Shown here one piece after another: positions 25,823 through 35,268 of a DNA stretch of 64,000 nt. The notes under the pieces are model-generated. The model was not told where the DNA came from. It made no database searches and worked only from the letters and a program-made list of their open reading frames with translations. Source of the stretch: CAYMZZ01 sp047600605 (GTDB lineage: Bacteria; Bacteroidota; Bacteroidia; Chitinophagales; Chitinophagaceae); assembly GCA_047600605.1 (NCBI GenBank), contig JASGKK010000001.1:186001-250000 (forward strand). Reading direction: 5' to 3'. Each line of letters opens with the position of its first letter. The stretch's first letter is position 1. The position numbers and the translations under genes were made by a program.

Positions 25823-27312
25823 TCGATCTTGGTGATCTTAATAATATTCGTGGGCAAATGCAGTTGCACCGGTGTGCTGCCTGTATTTACAATAGTATCA
25901 CCCGATTTCACAAAACCGCGTTCTTTGAGGATGGCGATCTGATCAAAGATGATATCATCGAGGCTTTCTTCTTCATCGTAAAAGAAAGCACGTACCCCCC
26001 AACTCAGACTCAGCTGATTGACCAGCGATCTTTTCTTGGTGAAAATATACAGGGGTGACTTGGGGCGATAGCTGCTAAGCATAAAGGCAGTGTAACCGCT
26101 TTCTGTCATACCTACGAGGGCAGTGGCAGAAATATCGCTGGCTATTTTACAGGCATTATAACAGATGGCATCACTCAGGAAAGAAGGCGAGTGGGAGATA
26201 GCCTGCAGGTCTTCTGCACGGTTATAACGGTATTCTGTACGTTCTACTTCGAGGATGATCTTGCGCATGGTCTCTACCACCAGGGTAGGGTGATGGCCGG
26301 TAGCGGTTTCGCCACTCAGCATTACAGCATCGGCACCTTCCAGCACGGCATTGGCTACATCGGTGATCTCACTGCGATTGGGTTTCACCCGGTCGATCAT
26401 GCTTTCCATCATCTGTGTGGCTACTACCACGGGTTTGCCGCGATGAATACATTTGCGGATGATCTCACGCTGGGCCATAGGCACTTTCTCTACAGGCAGC
26501 TCCACACCCAGGTCGCCACGGGCTACCATTACGGCATCCGACTCCACAATGATATTGCGCAGATCTGTCAGTGCTGAGGGCATTTCAATTTTTGCCATCA
26601 CCTTGATATGGCTGTTGAATGCCGCCACACGTTTTTTGAGGTCGATGATATCTTCTGCACGGCGTACAAAAGAGAGCGCCACCCAATCGAGTTCGTGTTT
26701 TATAATAAACTCAAAGTCTTCGATATCTTTTGGCGTCATGGCCGGCAGCGAAATCGCTGTGTCGGGCAGGTTTACTCCTTTTTTGGGAAGCAGATTGCCG
26801 CCATAGGTCACCCGTACCTTTACATCTCCATCGGGTGTGATCTCGGTCACTACGACTTCCAGTTTGCCATCATCGATCATGATCTTTTCACCGACCTTTA
26901 CATCTTTGTGCAGATTAGGATAGGAGATATAGATCTTTTCTTTGGTGCCTACTACTTTTTCGCGGGAAGTGAAGGTGAGGATATCGCCGGGTTCAATTTT
27001 CAGTGATCCGTTTTCGATTTCACCTACCCGCAGTTTGGGACCCTGCAGGTCGCCCAGAATGGAGATATTGTAGGGTTCAGTTTTATTGATCTTGCGGATA
27101 TGGCTGATGATCTCCGCTTTGTTTTCATGTGTACCGTGTGAAAAATTGAGGCGGAAAACATTTACGCCTGCCTTTACCAGTTCCAGCAGTTTGTCGTAAG
27201 TATCGCAGGCGGGGCCTACGGTAGCTACGATTTTTGTCTTATGAAATGTGTGCGTAAGACCGGCGGTGCGGTCCATCTGGGTATGAAAATATTTCTCTGC
27301 GTTCTTTGTCAT
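25819..27312 (-). CDS. pyk: Pyruvate kinase
   Basis: A 497-residue glycolytic enzyme that converts phosphoenolpyruvate and ADP to pyruvate and ATP. HKTKIVATVGPAC (about 24-36), NFSHGTHE, KIEMPSAL, MVARGDLGVELP and AVMLSGETATG are the standard active-site and metal-binding stretches. About 23 residues precede the conserved start; an internal ATG (MDRTAG) could be the real start. It lies 31 bp downstream of pfkA on the same strand, so the two form an operon for the controlled steps of glycolysis. A heptamer-array hairpin follows the stop. Confidence 0.96.
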   Translation of the reverse strand: MTKNAEKYFHTQMDRTAGLTHTFHKTKIVATVGPACDTYDKLLELVKAGVNVFRLNFSHGTHENKAEIISHIRKINKTEPYNISILGDLQGPKLRVGEIENGSLKIEPGDILTFTSREKVVGTKEKIYISYPNLHKDVKVGEKIMIDDGKLEVVVTEITPDGDVKVRVTYGGNLLPKKGVNLPDTAISLPAMTPKDIEDFEFIIKHELDWVALSFVRRAEDIIDLKKRVAAFNSHIKVMAKIEMPSALTDLRNIIVESDAVMVARGDLGVELPVEKVPMAQREIIRKCIHRGKPVVVATQMMESMIDRVKPNRSEITDVANAVLEGADAVMLSGETATGHHPTLVVETMRKIILEVERTEYRYNRAEDLQAISHSPSFLSDAICYNACKIASDISATALVGMTESGYTAFMLSSYRPKSPLYIFTKKRSLVNQLSLSWGVRAFFYDEEESLDDIIFDQIAILKERGFVKSGDTIVNTGSTPVQLHLPTNIIKITKIE

Positions 27313-27343
27313 GGGGGTTGCTTGTTTCGTTTGCCTTAACAGA

Positions 27344-28328
27344 TCAGGATGCGAGTATCTTGACGATCTTCATCCATTCCTCGTTGATATGGCCTTTGTT
27401 TTTTACGGCCTGTTCCAGTGGTATGTAGTGCATTTTATTGTTATGAATACCTACAAACACATTGTGACGGCCTTCCATCAGTGATTCTACGGCATGATAA
27501 CCCATACGGCTGGCTATCAGGCGATCAATGCAGGTAGGAGAGCCTCCCCGTTGAATATGTCCCAGGATTGCCACGCGGATCTCTGCATTGGGCAGGCCTT
27601 TCTGAAGCGCTTTCTGCACTTCATTGGCGCCGCCAAATTCATCTCCTTCGGCCACCACAATCAGGTTTACCAGCTTTTTGCGGCGTTCTTTTTCCTGGAG
27701 TGTGCTGATAATATCGTTGATATCTGTTTTGCGCTCGGGGATCAGAATGTTTTCTGCACCGGTGGCAATGCCACTGTGCAGGGCAATATCAGCCGGCATC
27801 GCGACCCATTACTTCGATGATAAAAATGCGGTCATGTGCATCCATGGTATCACGGATCTTATCAATGGCACGTACGGCTGTATTGACAGCAGTATCAAAA
27901 CCGATCGTAAAATCGGTGCCATGAATATCTTTATCGATTGTACCAGCCAGGCCAATGCAGGGGATATCGCATTCCTGGCTCAGCTTCACTGCACCGCGGA
28001 AAGAGCCGTCACCTCCGATGATCACCAGGCCATCGATGCCCCTTTTTTTCAGGTTGGCATAGGCACGCTGGCGTCCTTCTGTTTCATAAAATTCTTTGCA
28101 ACGGGCAGTTTTAAGAATAGTACCGCCTCTCTGAATGATGTTTGCCACCGACTTGGAATCCATTTTGATGATATCATCATCAATCATGCCCTGGTAGCCG
28201 CGCATGATCCCAAATACTTCAATGCCATGATAGGTAGCCGTGCGTACAACCGCCCGGATGGCTGCATTCATGCCGGGAGCATCACCGCCGGATGTCAAAA
28301 CGCCAATCTTCGTAACTTTCTGTGCCAT
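27344..28328 (-). CDS. pfkA: ATP-dependent 6-phosphofructokinase, broken by a one-base insertion
   Basis: Phosphorylates fructose 6-phosphate in glycolysis. Two adjacent frames together make the enzyme. The upstream part (28328 to 27789) has TSGGDAPGMNAAIR, the ATP motif GGDGSFRGA and GTIDKDIHGTD, and ends in EVMGRDAG then TGA. The downstream part continues in the +1 frame with DIALHSGIATGAE, HIQRGGSPT and the normal C-terminus. Removing one base at about 27791 (plus strand), next to a GCCGGC hexamer, restores a 327-residue protein of normal length. As written the enzyme would lack its C-terminal half, which is unlikely for a core gene, so a sequence error is favoured. Operon with pyk. Confidence 0.93.
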
Positions 28329-28494
28329 TAATTTTCGTAAATAACTGGTTTTTAGGAATATTTTTTATGACCGTGGCAGGGATTCGTCTCAAACCCTATC
28401 GTTAGCGCCTCAAAAATAAGGTATTGTTGGCATTGTGTGTGATGCAGACATGATGGAATTGTGAAGAGGCTAACAGACGTGAGTATTAAAGAGT

Positions 28495-28633
28495 TAATTT
28501 GAAGATGTGTTGATTTGAAAATTTGTAGATTTTTCAGGACTGTAACGACTGCTCATACTGAAATACTGACTACTGAGAACATATTACTTGATACTTAATC
28601 TTCAAATTTTCAAATCAACACATCCTCAAATCC
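28495..28633. repeat. Octamer-array inverted repeat (TTTGAAGA-type) in the pfkA/peptidase gap
   Basis: GATGTGTTGATTTGAAAATT plus two further bases (28504-28525) has a perfect 22-nt inverted copy at 28603-28624; with mismatches the arms extend to about 36 nt. The arms are made of eight-base words such as ATTTGAAG and ATTTGAAA. The repeat fills the 340-bp gap 28329-28668 together with about 165 bp next to pfkA in which I see nothing recognisable. A -7-like TATCTTTA at about 28641 may serve the peptidase gene. Confidence 0.85.
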
Positions 28634-28668
28634 ACATTCCCTATCTTTACTTCCCTCAACTCATCGGC

Positions 28669-31041
28669 ATGAGAAAATTAATCTGTCTGCTTTTTATGGC
28701 TTCACAATTGGGTGCAACAGCACAAATAAAGTATCCGGCTACCTATCGCGAAAATGTGGTGGATAACTACAACGGAGTAGCTGTAGAAGATCCCTATCGC
28801 TGGCTTGAAGATGATAATAGTGAGCGCACCAAACAATGGGTGACAGAACAGAACAAAGTCACTTTCGATTACCTCAGCAAAATCCCGTTTCGCAAGCAGG
28901 TCCGCGACCGGCTCGAAAAACTGTGGAACTACCCAAAATATTCTTCTCCGTTCAAAAAAGGAGACTGGTATTATTTCTTTAAAAATGACGGCCTGCAAAA
29001 TCAGTCGGTCATGTACCGGCAAAAAGGGCTGCAGGGTACACCGGAAGAATATCTGAATCCCAATACGCTTAACAAGGAAGGGGTAGCCGCCCTGAGCGGA
29101 CTTGGTTTTAGCAAAAAAGGCAAATACATGGCTTATTCCATTTCAGTGGCCGGCAGCGACTGGCAGGAAGTGTATGTAATGGAGACAGCGACTAAAAAAG
29201 TATTGGCTGATACCATCCGTTGGGTAAAATTCAGCGGTTTCAACTGGCTGGGCGAAGATGGTTTCTATTACAGCCGTTACGATCAGCCCGATGAAAAAAC
29301 CCGGCTCAGCCGCCGCAACGAATTTCAGAAAGTGTATTATCACAAAATGGGTACCAGCCAGGCCGAGGATAAACTGGTGTATGAAGATAAAAAACACCCG
29401 CTCCGTTTCCATGGTGTAGGCGCCACCGATGATGAACGTTTTCTGATCCTCTATGTTTCTGAAGGAACAAGCGGCTCGGAACTCTGGTATATGGACCGAA
29501 AAGACCCTTCGCAGAAGCAATTCAAATTGCTTATTCCGGGTTTTGCCAATGAAGCCAGTGTGGTGGATAATGATGGGGAACGATTGCTGGTGCGAACAAA
29601 TATTGATGCACCCAATTATCGCCTGGTGTCTATCGATCCGAAAAAACCGGCAAAACAATACTGGAAAGAGATCATTTCCGAAAAGCCGGAAGCATTGCAG
29701 GGTGTAGGTTCCTGTGGCAAACAACTTTTTGCAGACTACCTCAAAGATGCTTCCACACGGGTATACCAGTACAACTATGATGGTAAGCTGGTACGCGAGG
29801 TGCATTTGCCGGGCATTGGTACAGCCAGTGGATTTGGCGGAGAGCCCGAGGATAAGGAACTGTTTTTCACTTTTACTTCATTTACCACACCACCGGTTAT
29901 TTACCGTTACGATATCACTACCGGCGGAGCTGATCTGTTTCGCAGTACCAGCATTGCCATGAATACAAGTGAAATGGTGACTGAGCAGATCTTTTTTAAC
30001 AGTAAGGATGGTACCCGCGTGCCCATGTTCCTGACCTATAAAAAAGGAATGGAACGTACTGGTAATAATCCCGTATTGCTGTATGGCTATGGCGGGTTTA
30101 ATATACCCATGACACCGGGCTTCAGTATCAGTAATGCATTTTTCATTGAGCAGGGAGGTATTTATGTTGTGGTAAACCTGCGTGGTGGAAGTGAATACGG
30201 AGAGGCCTGGCACAAAGGAGGTATGCTGGAGAAAAAGCAAAACGTATTTGATGATTTTATAGGAGCTGCTGAATACCTGATCAAAAACCGGTTTACCAAT
30301 TCCAGCCGGATTGCTATCCGCGGAGGCAGCAATGGCGGCCTGCTGGTAGGAGCGGTTATGACGCAACGTCCCGATCTGTTTCGCGTAGCATTGCCACAGG
30401 TCGGCGTGCTGGATATGCTGAGATTTCACAAGTTTACAGTAGGTGCGGCCTGGGCTGTAGAATATGGAAATGCAGATACTCCAAGTCAGTTTCCTTTTCT
30501 GTACAAATATTCTCCTTATCATAACCTCAAGACCGGAGTGAAATATCCGGCCACACTGGTCACCACGGCTGATCATGATGACCGCGTGGTACCCGCACAC
30601 TCCTTCAAGTTTGCAGCACGGCTGCAGGCTTATGCGGGACAAACCAACGAAGCTCCATTGCTGATCAGAATCGACACAGATGCCGGACATGGTGCCGGCA
30701 AACCAACCAGCAAATCGATCGATGAAGCAGCCGATATCTGGAGCTTTGTGATGAATGAACTGGGAATGCCTTTTACCGATGGCGCAGGAGTAAGTGTAGC
30801 CGGTACAGCAACAGCCGATGGGAAGGGGAGTGCCGGCGACGGCAGCTTTTCACTGCCTTCCAAATCGGGCAGTGCGGCAGATACAAAAGGTGGTAACAAC
30901 GCTCGTAATCAGAGTCAGCCAGCTTCACAGCAGGCGGCTGCATCCAAACCGGCGGCTGGTAATACCAGTAACTCTCCCGCCACTAAAGCAGCGGAACAAC
31001 AGCCAGGTAGCAACACGCCACTGCGCAAACGAAAAAATTAA
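28669..31041 (+). CDS. Prolyl oligopeptidase family serine peptidase (S9) with low-complexity tail
   Basis: A 790-residue secreted peptidase, cleaving after Pro in short peptides. I start at the ATG at 28669, which gives a signal peptide (MRKLICLLFMASQLGATAQ); the upstream frame runs through the repeat. N-terminal signature YPATYRENVVDNYNGV and DPYRWLEDD; beta-propeller in the middle; catalytic Ser in RGGSNGGLL, Asp in ADHDDRVVPAHS, His in DAGHGAGKP. After the peptidase domain come about 85 residues rich in Ser, Ala, Gln, Gly and Lys, ending RKRKN, which are not part of the family. A terminator follows. Periplasmic. Confidence 0.93.
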   Translation: MRKLICLLFMASQLGATAQIKYPATYRENVVDNYNGVAVEDPYRWLEDDNSERTKQWVTEQNKVTFDYLSKIPFRKQVRDRLEKLWNYPKYSSPFKKGDWYYFFKNDGLQNQSVMYRQKGLQGTPEEYLNPNTLNKEGVAALSGLGFSKKGKYMAYSISVAGSDWQEVYVMETATKKVLADTIRWVKFSGFNWLGEDGFYYSRYDQPDEKTRLSRRNEFQKVYYHKMGTSQAEDKLVYEDKKHPLRFHGVGATDDERFLILYVSEGTSGSELWYMDRKDPSQKQFKLLIPGFANEASVVDNDGERLLVRTNIDAPNYRLVSIDPKKPAKQYWKEIISEKPEALQGVGSCGKQLFADYLKDASTRVYQYNYDGKLVREVHLPGIGTASGFGGEPEDKELFFTFTSFTTPPVIYRYDITTGGADLFRSTSIAMNTSEMVTEQIFFNSKDGTRVPMFLTYKKGMERTGNNPVLLYGYGGFNIPMTPGFSISNAFFIEQGGIYVVVNLRGGSEYGEAWHKGGMLEKKQNVFDDFIGAAEYLIKNRFTNSSRIAIRGGSNGGLLVGAVMTQRPDLFRVALPQVGVLDMLRFHKFTVGAAWAVEYGNADTPSQFPFLYKYSPYHNLKTGVKYPATLVTTADHDDRVVPAHSFKFAARLQAYAGQTNEAPLLIRIDTDAGHGAGKPTSKSIDEAADIWSFVMNELGMPFTDGAGVSVAGTATADGKGSAGDGSFSLPSKSGSAADTKGGNNARNQSQPASQQAAASKPAAGNTSNSPATKAAEQQPGSNTPLRKRKN

Positions 31042-31061
31042 AATTATCCAGTTTTATTTCC

Positions 31062-31092
31062 GAAATCCCTGGCGACAGGGATTTCTTTAGTT
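31062..31092 (+). terminator. Rho-independent terminator after the S9 peptidase gene
   Basis: GAAATCCCTG (31062-31071) pairs perfectly with CAGGGATTTC (31076-31085), GCGA loop, then TTTAGTTTAA. It lies 12 bp before the start of the next gene. Confidence 0.85.
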
Positions 31093-31103
31093 TAATAGAT
31101 ATT

Positions 31104-31991
31104 ATGAAAGTACTGGTGACCGGTGCCAATGGTTTTCTGGGATATTACCTCTGCCGTCAGTTGCATGCAGCAGGGCATACCGTACTGGCCACAGGCAAAG
31201 GAGATAACAGGTATGGCAATACAGCATATACTTATGCTCCCATGGATTTTACTGACCCCTTTGCCGTACATGATGTATTTGAACAGTTTGGTCCACAAGC
31301 AGTGATCCATGCCGGCGCCATGAGCAAGCCGGATGAATGCGAACGGGATCAGTGGCAGGCTTATCTCGTCAATGTAGAAGGCACGCTTCATTTGCTGGCC
31401 AATGCAGAAGAGCGGGGAGCCTACTTTTTGTTTGTATCCACCGATTTCGTATTTGATGGTGAAACGGGTATGTATACCGAAGATGCTCCTGTTAACCCGG
31501 TGAATTATTATGGAAAAACAAAGGCTGAAGCAGAGGAAGCTGTGCAGGAGTATGCACATGACTGGAGCATTGTGCGTACGGTGCTTGTATATGGCCTGCC
31601 ACAGGGAGGCAGGGGTAATCTGCTGTCTGTAGTAAAAGAAAAACTTGAAAAAGGAGAAACCTACCAGGTGGTCAGTGATCAATGGAGAACCGCTACGTAT
31701 GTGGAAGACCTGGCTGGAGGTATAGCAGAGCTGGTACGGCAACGCTGCAAAGGCGTCTATCATCTTTGTGGCCCCGATGGACACAGTCCTTATGAAATGG
31801 CAATCGAACTGGCAGCTTTCCTGAAACTGGATGCTGCATTGATACAGCCCAGCCTGTCTGCCGCAATACCCGGCGCAGCAAAACGCCCTTTGCGTACCGG
31901 ATTGAATATAGAAAAGGCCAAAACGCTTATTGGTTATAGCCCGCGTTCATTTCGTGAAGGGTTGCGTTGTCTGTATGGTGCAAATGACTGA
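31104..31991 (+). CDS. SDR-family sugar-nucleotide reductase, RmlD-like
   Basis: A 295-residue cytoplasmic NAD(P)-dependent enzyme. The nucleotide-binding motif TGANGFLG is at residues 7-14, and the catalytic YYGKTK holds the YxxxK pair. VIHAGAMSKPDECE and FVSTDFVFDG are typical of dTDP-4-dehydrorhamnose reductase-like proteins. Without other rhamnose genes nearby the substrate is open. It ends 4 bp before the convergent DUF1684 gene. Confidence 0.82.
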   Translation: MKVLVTGANGFLGYYLCRQLHAAGHTVLATGKGDNRYGNTAYTYAPMDFTDPFAVHDVFEQFGPQAVIHAGAMSKPDECERDQWQAYLVNVEGTLHLLANAEERGAYFLFVSTDFVFDGETGMYTEDAPVNPVNYYGKTKAEAEEAVQEYAHDWSIVRTVLVYGLPQGGRGNLLSVVKEKLEKGETYQVVSDQWRTATYVEDLAGGIAELVRQRCKGVYHLCGPDGHSPYEMAIELAAFLKLDAALIQPSLSAAIPGAAKRPLRTGLNIEKAKTLIGYSPRSFREGLRCLYGAND

Positions 31992-31995
31992 TCCG

Positions 31996-32595
31996 TTATT
32001 CAGCTTCAATATAACCGCTGAATGTTTTTTCTCCGGCCATTATGGCGATTGACAATTGATTGGCCTGTGGGGGGATCGGACAATTGTATTTTCCCGACAC
32101 ATAGGCGCAGTAAGGATTATAGGCCTTATTGAAATCGAGTACAACCTGGCCGTTTTGAATATCGCCCAGTTTCAGATCTATATAACGACCGCTGGCATAG
32201 GTTTCATCGCCCGATGTGAGATCGGTGAATGGAAGAAAAAGATTATCGCGGTATTTAGGCGACTCGAGCAGGCCCTGTGATTGATAAACGGGAAGCTGAA
32301 GCGCTGTATCTCCTTTTGAAAAATAAAGTGTGCCATATACCCGGAAAGCTTTTTGAATCTTGCCGGAGGTAGGCATATTGAACCATTTGCTGTCAGTAGC
32401 CTTTTCAAAACGGGCCACAAAGCGGTAAGCAGGGTTGGGGGCATAAAAACGAAATCCTTTTTTATTATCTCCTGTCACTACTTCATGTTCTGCCACATAT
32501 TTGCTGAGGTATTGCTGAATAGAGTCTTTATAATTGTTTTGTGCCCCGGCATTCATCACACAACAGATCAGCAAGGCCGCTACTATTGTTTTCAT
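31996..32595 (-). CDS. DUF1684 domain-containing secreted protein
   Basis: A 199-residue protein with a signal peptide (MKTIVAALLICCVMNAGAQ). The family signature is near the end: LDFNKAYNPYCAY, YNCPIPPQANQL and IMAGEKTF. Function unknown. Its start codon and first codons lie inside the 95-bp dispersed repeat also found before the TIM-barrel gene at 22860, so the two unrelated genes may share a leader-level control element. Confidence 0.88.
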   Translation of the reverse strand: MKTIVAALLICCVMNAGAQNNYKDSIQQYLSKYVAEHEVVTGDNKKGFRFYAPNPAYRFVARFEKATDSKWFNMPTSGKIQKAFRVYGTLYFSKGDTALQLPVYQSQGLLESPKYRDNLFLPFTDLTSGDETYASGRYIDLKLGDIQNGQVVLDFNKAYNPYCAYVSGKYNCPIPPQANQLSIAIMAGEKTFSGYIEAE

Positions 32596-32677
32596 TTATT
32601 AAAATTTAGTGGTCAGTGATCGGTGATCAGTGACCGGGAACAGACCACCGATCACTGATCACTCTTATACCTTTATA
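32584..32677 (-). repeat. Dispersed 95-bp 5'-leader repeat (copy 2)
   Basis: Nearly identical, in opposite orientation, to 22777-22871. Read on the minus strand it runs from TATAAAGGTA through a GTGATCA-type heptamer inverted array to ATGAAAACAATA, the start of the DUF1684 gene. Differences are one missing base and three substitutions. Confidence 0.9.
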
Positions 32678-32689
32678 TACTATCAGGCA

Positions 32690-33604
32690 TTACACACGCT
32701 CGGGTAAATGTATCTCCGCCAGCATACACCGTGCACTGCCGCCGCCATTGCTTTCAATGGTATGGAGTGATGCATGAAGGATACGGTTAAAGCTGGTCAG
32801 CTGCTGAAGTTGTGTTTCCTTCAGCGACTCAAAGGCCTGAGATGACATGATCAGTAAACGCTCACCGGCTGCATTCTGCACCTGTAGCATATTACCGGCA
32901 AAGTGAGCCATCTGATCAAGACTGATGGGAATAATGGCTTTGCCTGATTGCGTTATACTGTCGCTCACCTGCTGGCGCTGGCCGGCATCCGCAATACTGT
33001 CAAGGCAGATCGCCACATACCGGTCAGCCACACACATCATCACATTGGTATGATAAATAGGTTGACCACTGGCATCTACTGCATCAAAGATCACTGCACG
33101 GTACTGCATTTTTGTACAGAAATCTTCCAGCACAGTGCGATCTGTGCGGGGCGACAGGCAGGCGTAGGCGATTTTTTGATCCCGGTCCAGCACCATGCTG
33201 CCCGTACCTTCGAGAAATAAGTTCTGGTGTTCGAATCCTGTCAGGTCAAGAGTTTGCCGGATCGTAAAATGCCCCGTCAGTGCCTCCAGGATATGTGGCT
33301 TTCTTTCTGCGCGCCGGTTGGGGGCAAACATCGGGTATAGCAGCACTGTGCCATCTGCATGAAAGGAAACCCAGTTGTTGGGAAAAATAGAATCGGGTGT
33401 GTAGGGCACCGGAGTGTCTTCGACTACCGTCACATCCACGCCATTTTCGCGTAGCAGTTTCACAAATCCATCAAATTCGAGGCGGGCAGTTTCCTGTACC
33501 TCGTCTGTTTCGCCTGCTACCTGAAAAGCATTGTTGACAGCCGTTTCTGCATTGAATGCAAAATTGACTGGCCGTATCATCAGTAAATGAGAAGTTGTTT
33601 GCAT
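32690..33604 (-). CDS. ctlX: Citrulline utilization hydrolase-like protein (CtlX, amidinotransferase fold)
   Basis: A 304-residue enzyme of the guanidino-group-modifying (arginine deiminase/amidinotransferase) fold. MIRPVNFAFNAET at the start and SIFPNNWVSFH are typical of CtlX; the catalytic His is in YHTNVMM and the nucleophile Cys in GGGSARCMLAEIHLP near the end. No signal peptide. CtlX-type proteins are linked to citrulline breakdown. It lies 21 bp downstream of the arginine-deiminase-like gene, so the two probably act in one arginine/citrulline route. Confidence 0.88.
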   Translation of the reverse strand: MQTTSHLLMIRPVNFAFNAETAVNNAFQVAGETDEVQETARLEFDGFVKLLRENGVDVTVVEDTPVPYTPDSIFPNNWVSFHADGTVLLYPMFAPNRRAERKPHILEALTGHFTIRQTLDLTGFEHQNLFLEGTGSMVLDRDQKIAYACLSPRTDRTVLEDFCTKMQYRAVIFDAVDASGQPIYHTNVMMCVADRYVAICLDSIADAGQRQQVSDSITQSGKAIIPISLDQMAHFAGNMLQVQNAAGERLLIMSSQAFESLKETQLQQLTSFNRILHASLHTIESNGGGSARCMLAEIHLPERV

Positions 33605-33625
33605 AAAATTGAATAGTGCCTCTAT

Positions 33626-35074
33626 TTAATTGATCTCATCACGCAGCAGGGGCATGCTCATACAATGAAATCCGCCACGGGCCCGCGAGAGTTCAGCGGA
33701 AGGCATGGTGATCAGTGTATCACTCAGATCCTGCACTTTAACACTGCCTGCTTCAAGGGCGGCTACCAGTTCATGTGCATGTATGATAGAAAAACCTGCA
33801 TTACGAAATGCTTCCAGGGTTTTATCATTACGGTCGTAACCCAGCACAACACCTTCCTTTAAAGCAAGCAGGTTGCAGGAGTCGGTCCACTGTTCACGGG
33901 CATCATACGGAAACTCATTATTGCCGCTGTAAATGAATTTTACCTTGTCTTCGCATTTCAGGTCATGACGGCTGATATCGCTCAGCAGGTCTTCGAGATT
34001 ATCGAATATGGTTGGATTAGAAGGATCCTTTTTGCGAAACTGTGTGATGCGGATCTTATCATCTTTGCGCGATCCTTCCAGTACCCGTTGTACGGGATCC
34101 GCGTCTTCCATCTTAATAGCTTTCTTGGAAAATGCGCCCAGCAATACCCATACGTTGCGTTTCACCTGGGTGAATACCGTATTGATATGCATGTAATCCC
34201 GTTTTTTGGGGATCTTGATCACGGTGATCTTTTTGACAATATTGCGGGCAAAAAGGAGATTAATGCATTGATGCGCCGCTTCCATGGTCGTACGTTCGCT
34301 GATACCGATCAGCAAATGATCCCGTGTGATCACCATGATATCGCCACCTTCGAGGGTCACCTTTTTATCATCGCCGTCTTTTGGCAGCAGGAAATGATGG
34401 GAGGTATTGGGTAGTTCGATGATATTTTTGCGGTATCCTGCAAAAAGCGGATGGTTATAGAAAATATATTTGACCAGCAGGGCCTCACGTGTTCGGGCCT
34501 TGCGGGCAGGTTTGTTGAGCAGAATGTAATCATTGATCGTAATACCGATATCGCGCGTGAAGATAAAATTGGGTATTGGCGGAAACAACATCTCCTTGTC
34601 GTTCATGGTACCGCTGATAAATACCTTGGCCAGTTTCTGGCCATTGATGTCAGCCAGATGCTCCTGCATTTCGTAAGAGCAGTTTTCAAGTGCGCATACC
34701 GAAGCGATCAGTTTTAATTTGATCTCACGGTCTTCCAGGATTTCGCCCAGCAGCCATTGGAGTTCCACCACTTTGTCGGAGCGGAAAAAATGCGGGCTGT
34801 CTGGTTTATAAAACACATACCCATTATCCGGATGGTCTACATCATGAAGCCGTCCTTTAATTTTTTCAGGATCCAGGAAATAGAGCAGGAGTTTGGTATA
34901 ATAGTCGTATTCCTTGCGGCGGATAGTGTCGAGGTGTACGATATCTTCAAACAACCAGTCCTGTGCTTTTGAAGGCACAACTTTGCCAATACCACTATCG
35001 GGACTGTGTACCAGTAATCGACGCAGTGTACCTATCTCGGAGCTTACATTAATCTGTGTGTTATTTTTTGCCAT
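33626..35074 (-). CDS. Arginine deiminase-related protein
   Basis: A 482-residue cytoplasmic protein of the arginine deiminase fold. The start VSSEIGTLRRLLVHSPDSGIGKV (residues 10-32), the motif EGGDIMVI, HINTVFTQV and the C-terminal RARGGFHCMSMP with the nucleophile Cys are all in place, so catalysis is likely. It is longer than classical ArcA (about 410 residues), the extra length lying in the middle. It would release ammonia from arginine to give citrulline, which the downstream CtlX-like enzyme could take further (inference). Confidence 0.85.
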   Translation of the reverse strand: MAKNNTQINVSSEIGTLRRLLVHSPDSGIGKVVPSKAQDWLFEDIVHLDTIRRKEYDYYTKLLLYFLDPEKIKGRLHDVDHPDNGYVFYKPDSPHFFRSDKVVELQWLLGEILEDREIKLKLIASVCALENCSYEMQEHLADINGQKLAKVFISGTMNDKEMLFPPIPNFIFTRDIGITINDYILLNKPARKARTREALLVKYIFYNHPLFAGYRKNIIELPNTSHHFLLPKDGDDKKVTLEGGDIMVITRDHLLIGISERTTMEAAHQCINLLFARNIVKKITVIKIPKKRDYMHINTVFTQVKRNVWVLLGAFSKKAIKMEDADPVQRVLEGSRKDDKIRITQFRKKDPSNPTIFDNLEDLLSDISRHDLKCEDKVKFIYSGNNEFPYDAREQWTDSCNLLALKEGVVLGYDRNDKTLEAFRNAGFSIIHAHELVAALEAGSVKVQDLSDTLITMPSAELSRARGGFHCMSMPLLRDEIN

Positions 35075-35127
35075 ACTAAACTAACAATCGTTCTTCAAAG
35101 ATAGAGTATCTGGTTTGAAGATTTGCC

Positions 35128-35227
35128 GATTTGAAGATTTGGAGATGAAGAAAGTAAAATTTAGGACCAAATGAGATGATTTGAAGATTTGGAGATGAAG
35201 GAAGTGGAATTTAAGGTGAAATCACTG
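35128..35227. repeat. Two 50-bp direct repeats with TTTGAAGA-type octamers
   Basis: GATTTGAAGATTTGGAGATG begins at 35128 and again at 35178, exactly 50 bp apart, and similarity continues into the following AAGTxxAATTTA. These are the left, forward-orientation part of the octamer array whose reverse-orientation part was amplified into the tandem array starting at 35269. Confidence 0.8.
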
Positions 35228-35268
35228 CATCTTCAAGTCATTACCGAAGTGTTGACTGTAATTATAAT

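Noticed and set aside
32640..33240. tRNA or other structured RNA near GTTCGAATCCTG (33232)
   Set aside because: The stretch is inside the CtlX coding sequence and has no cloverleaf arms around it. No tRNA was found anywhere in the window.
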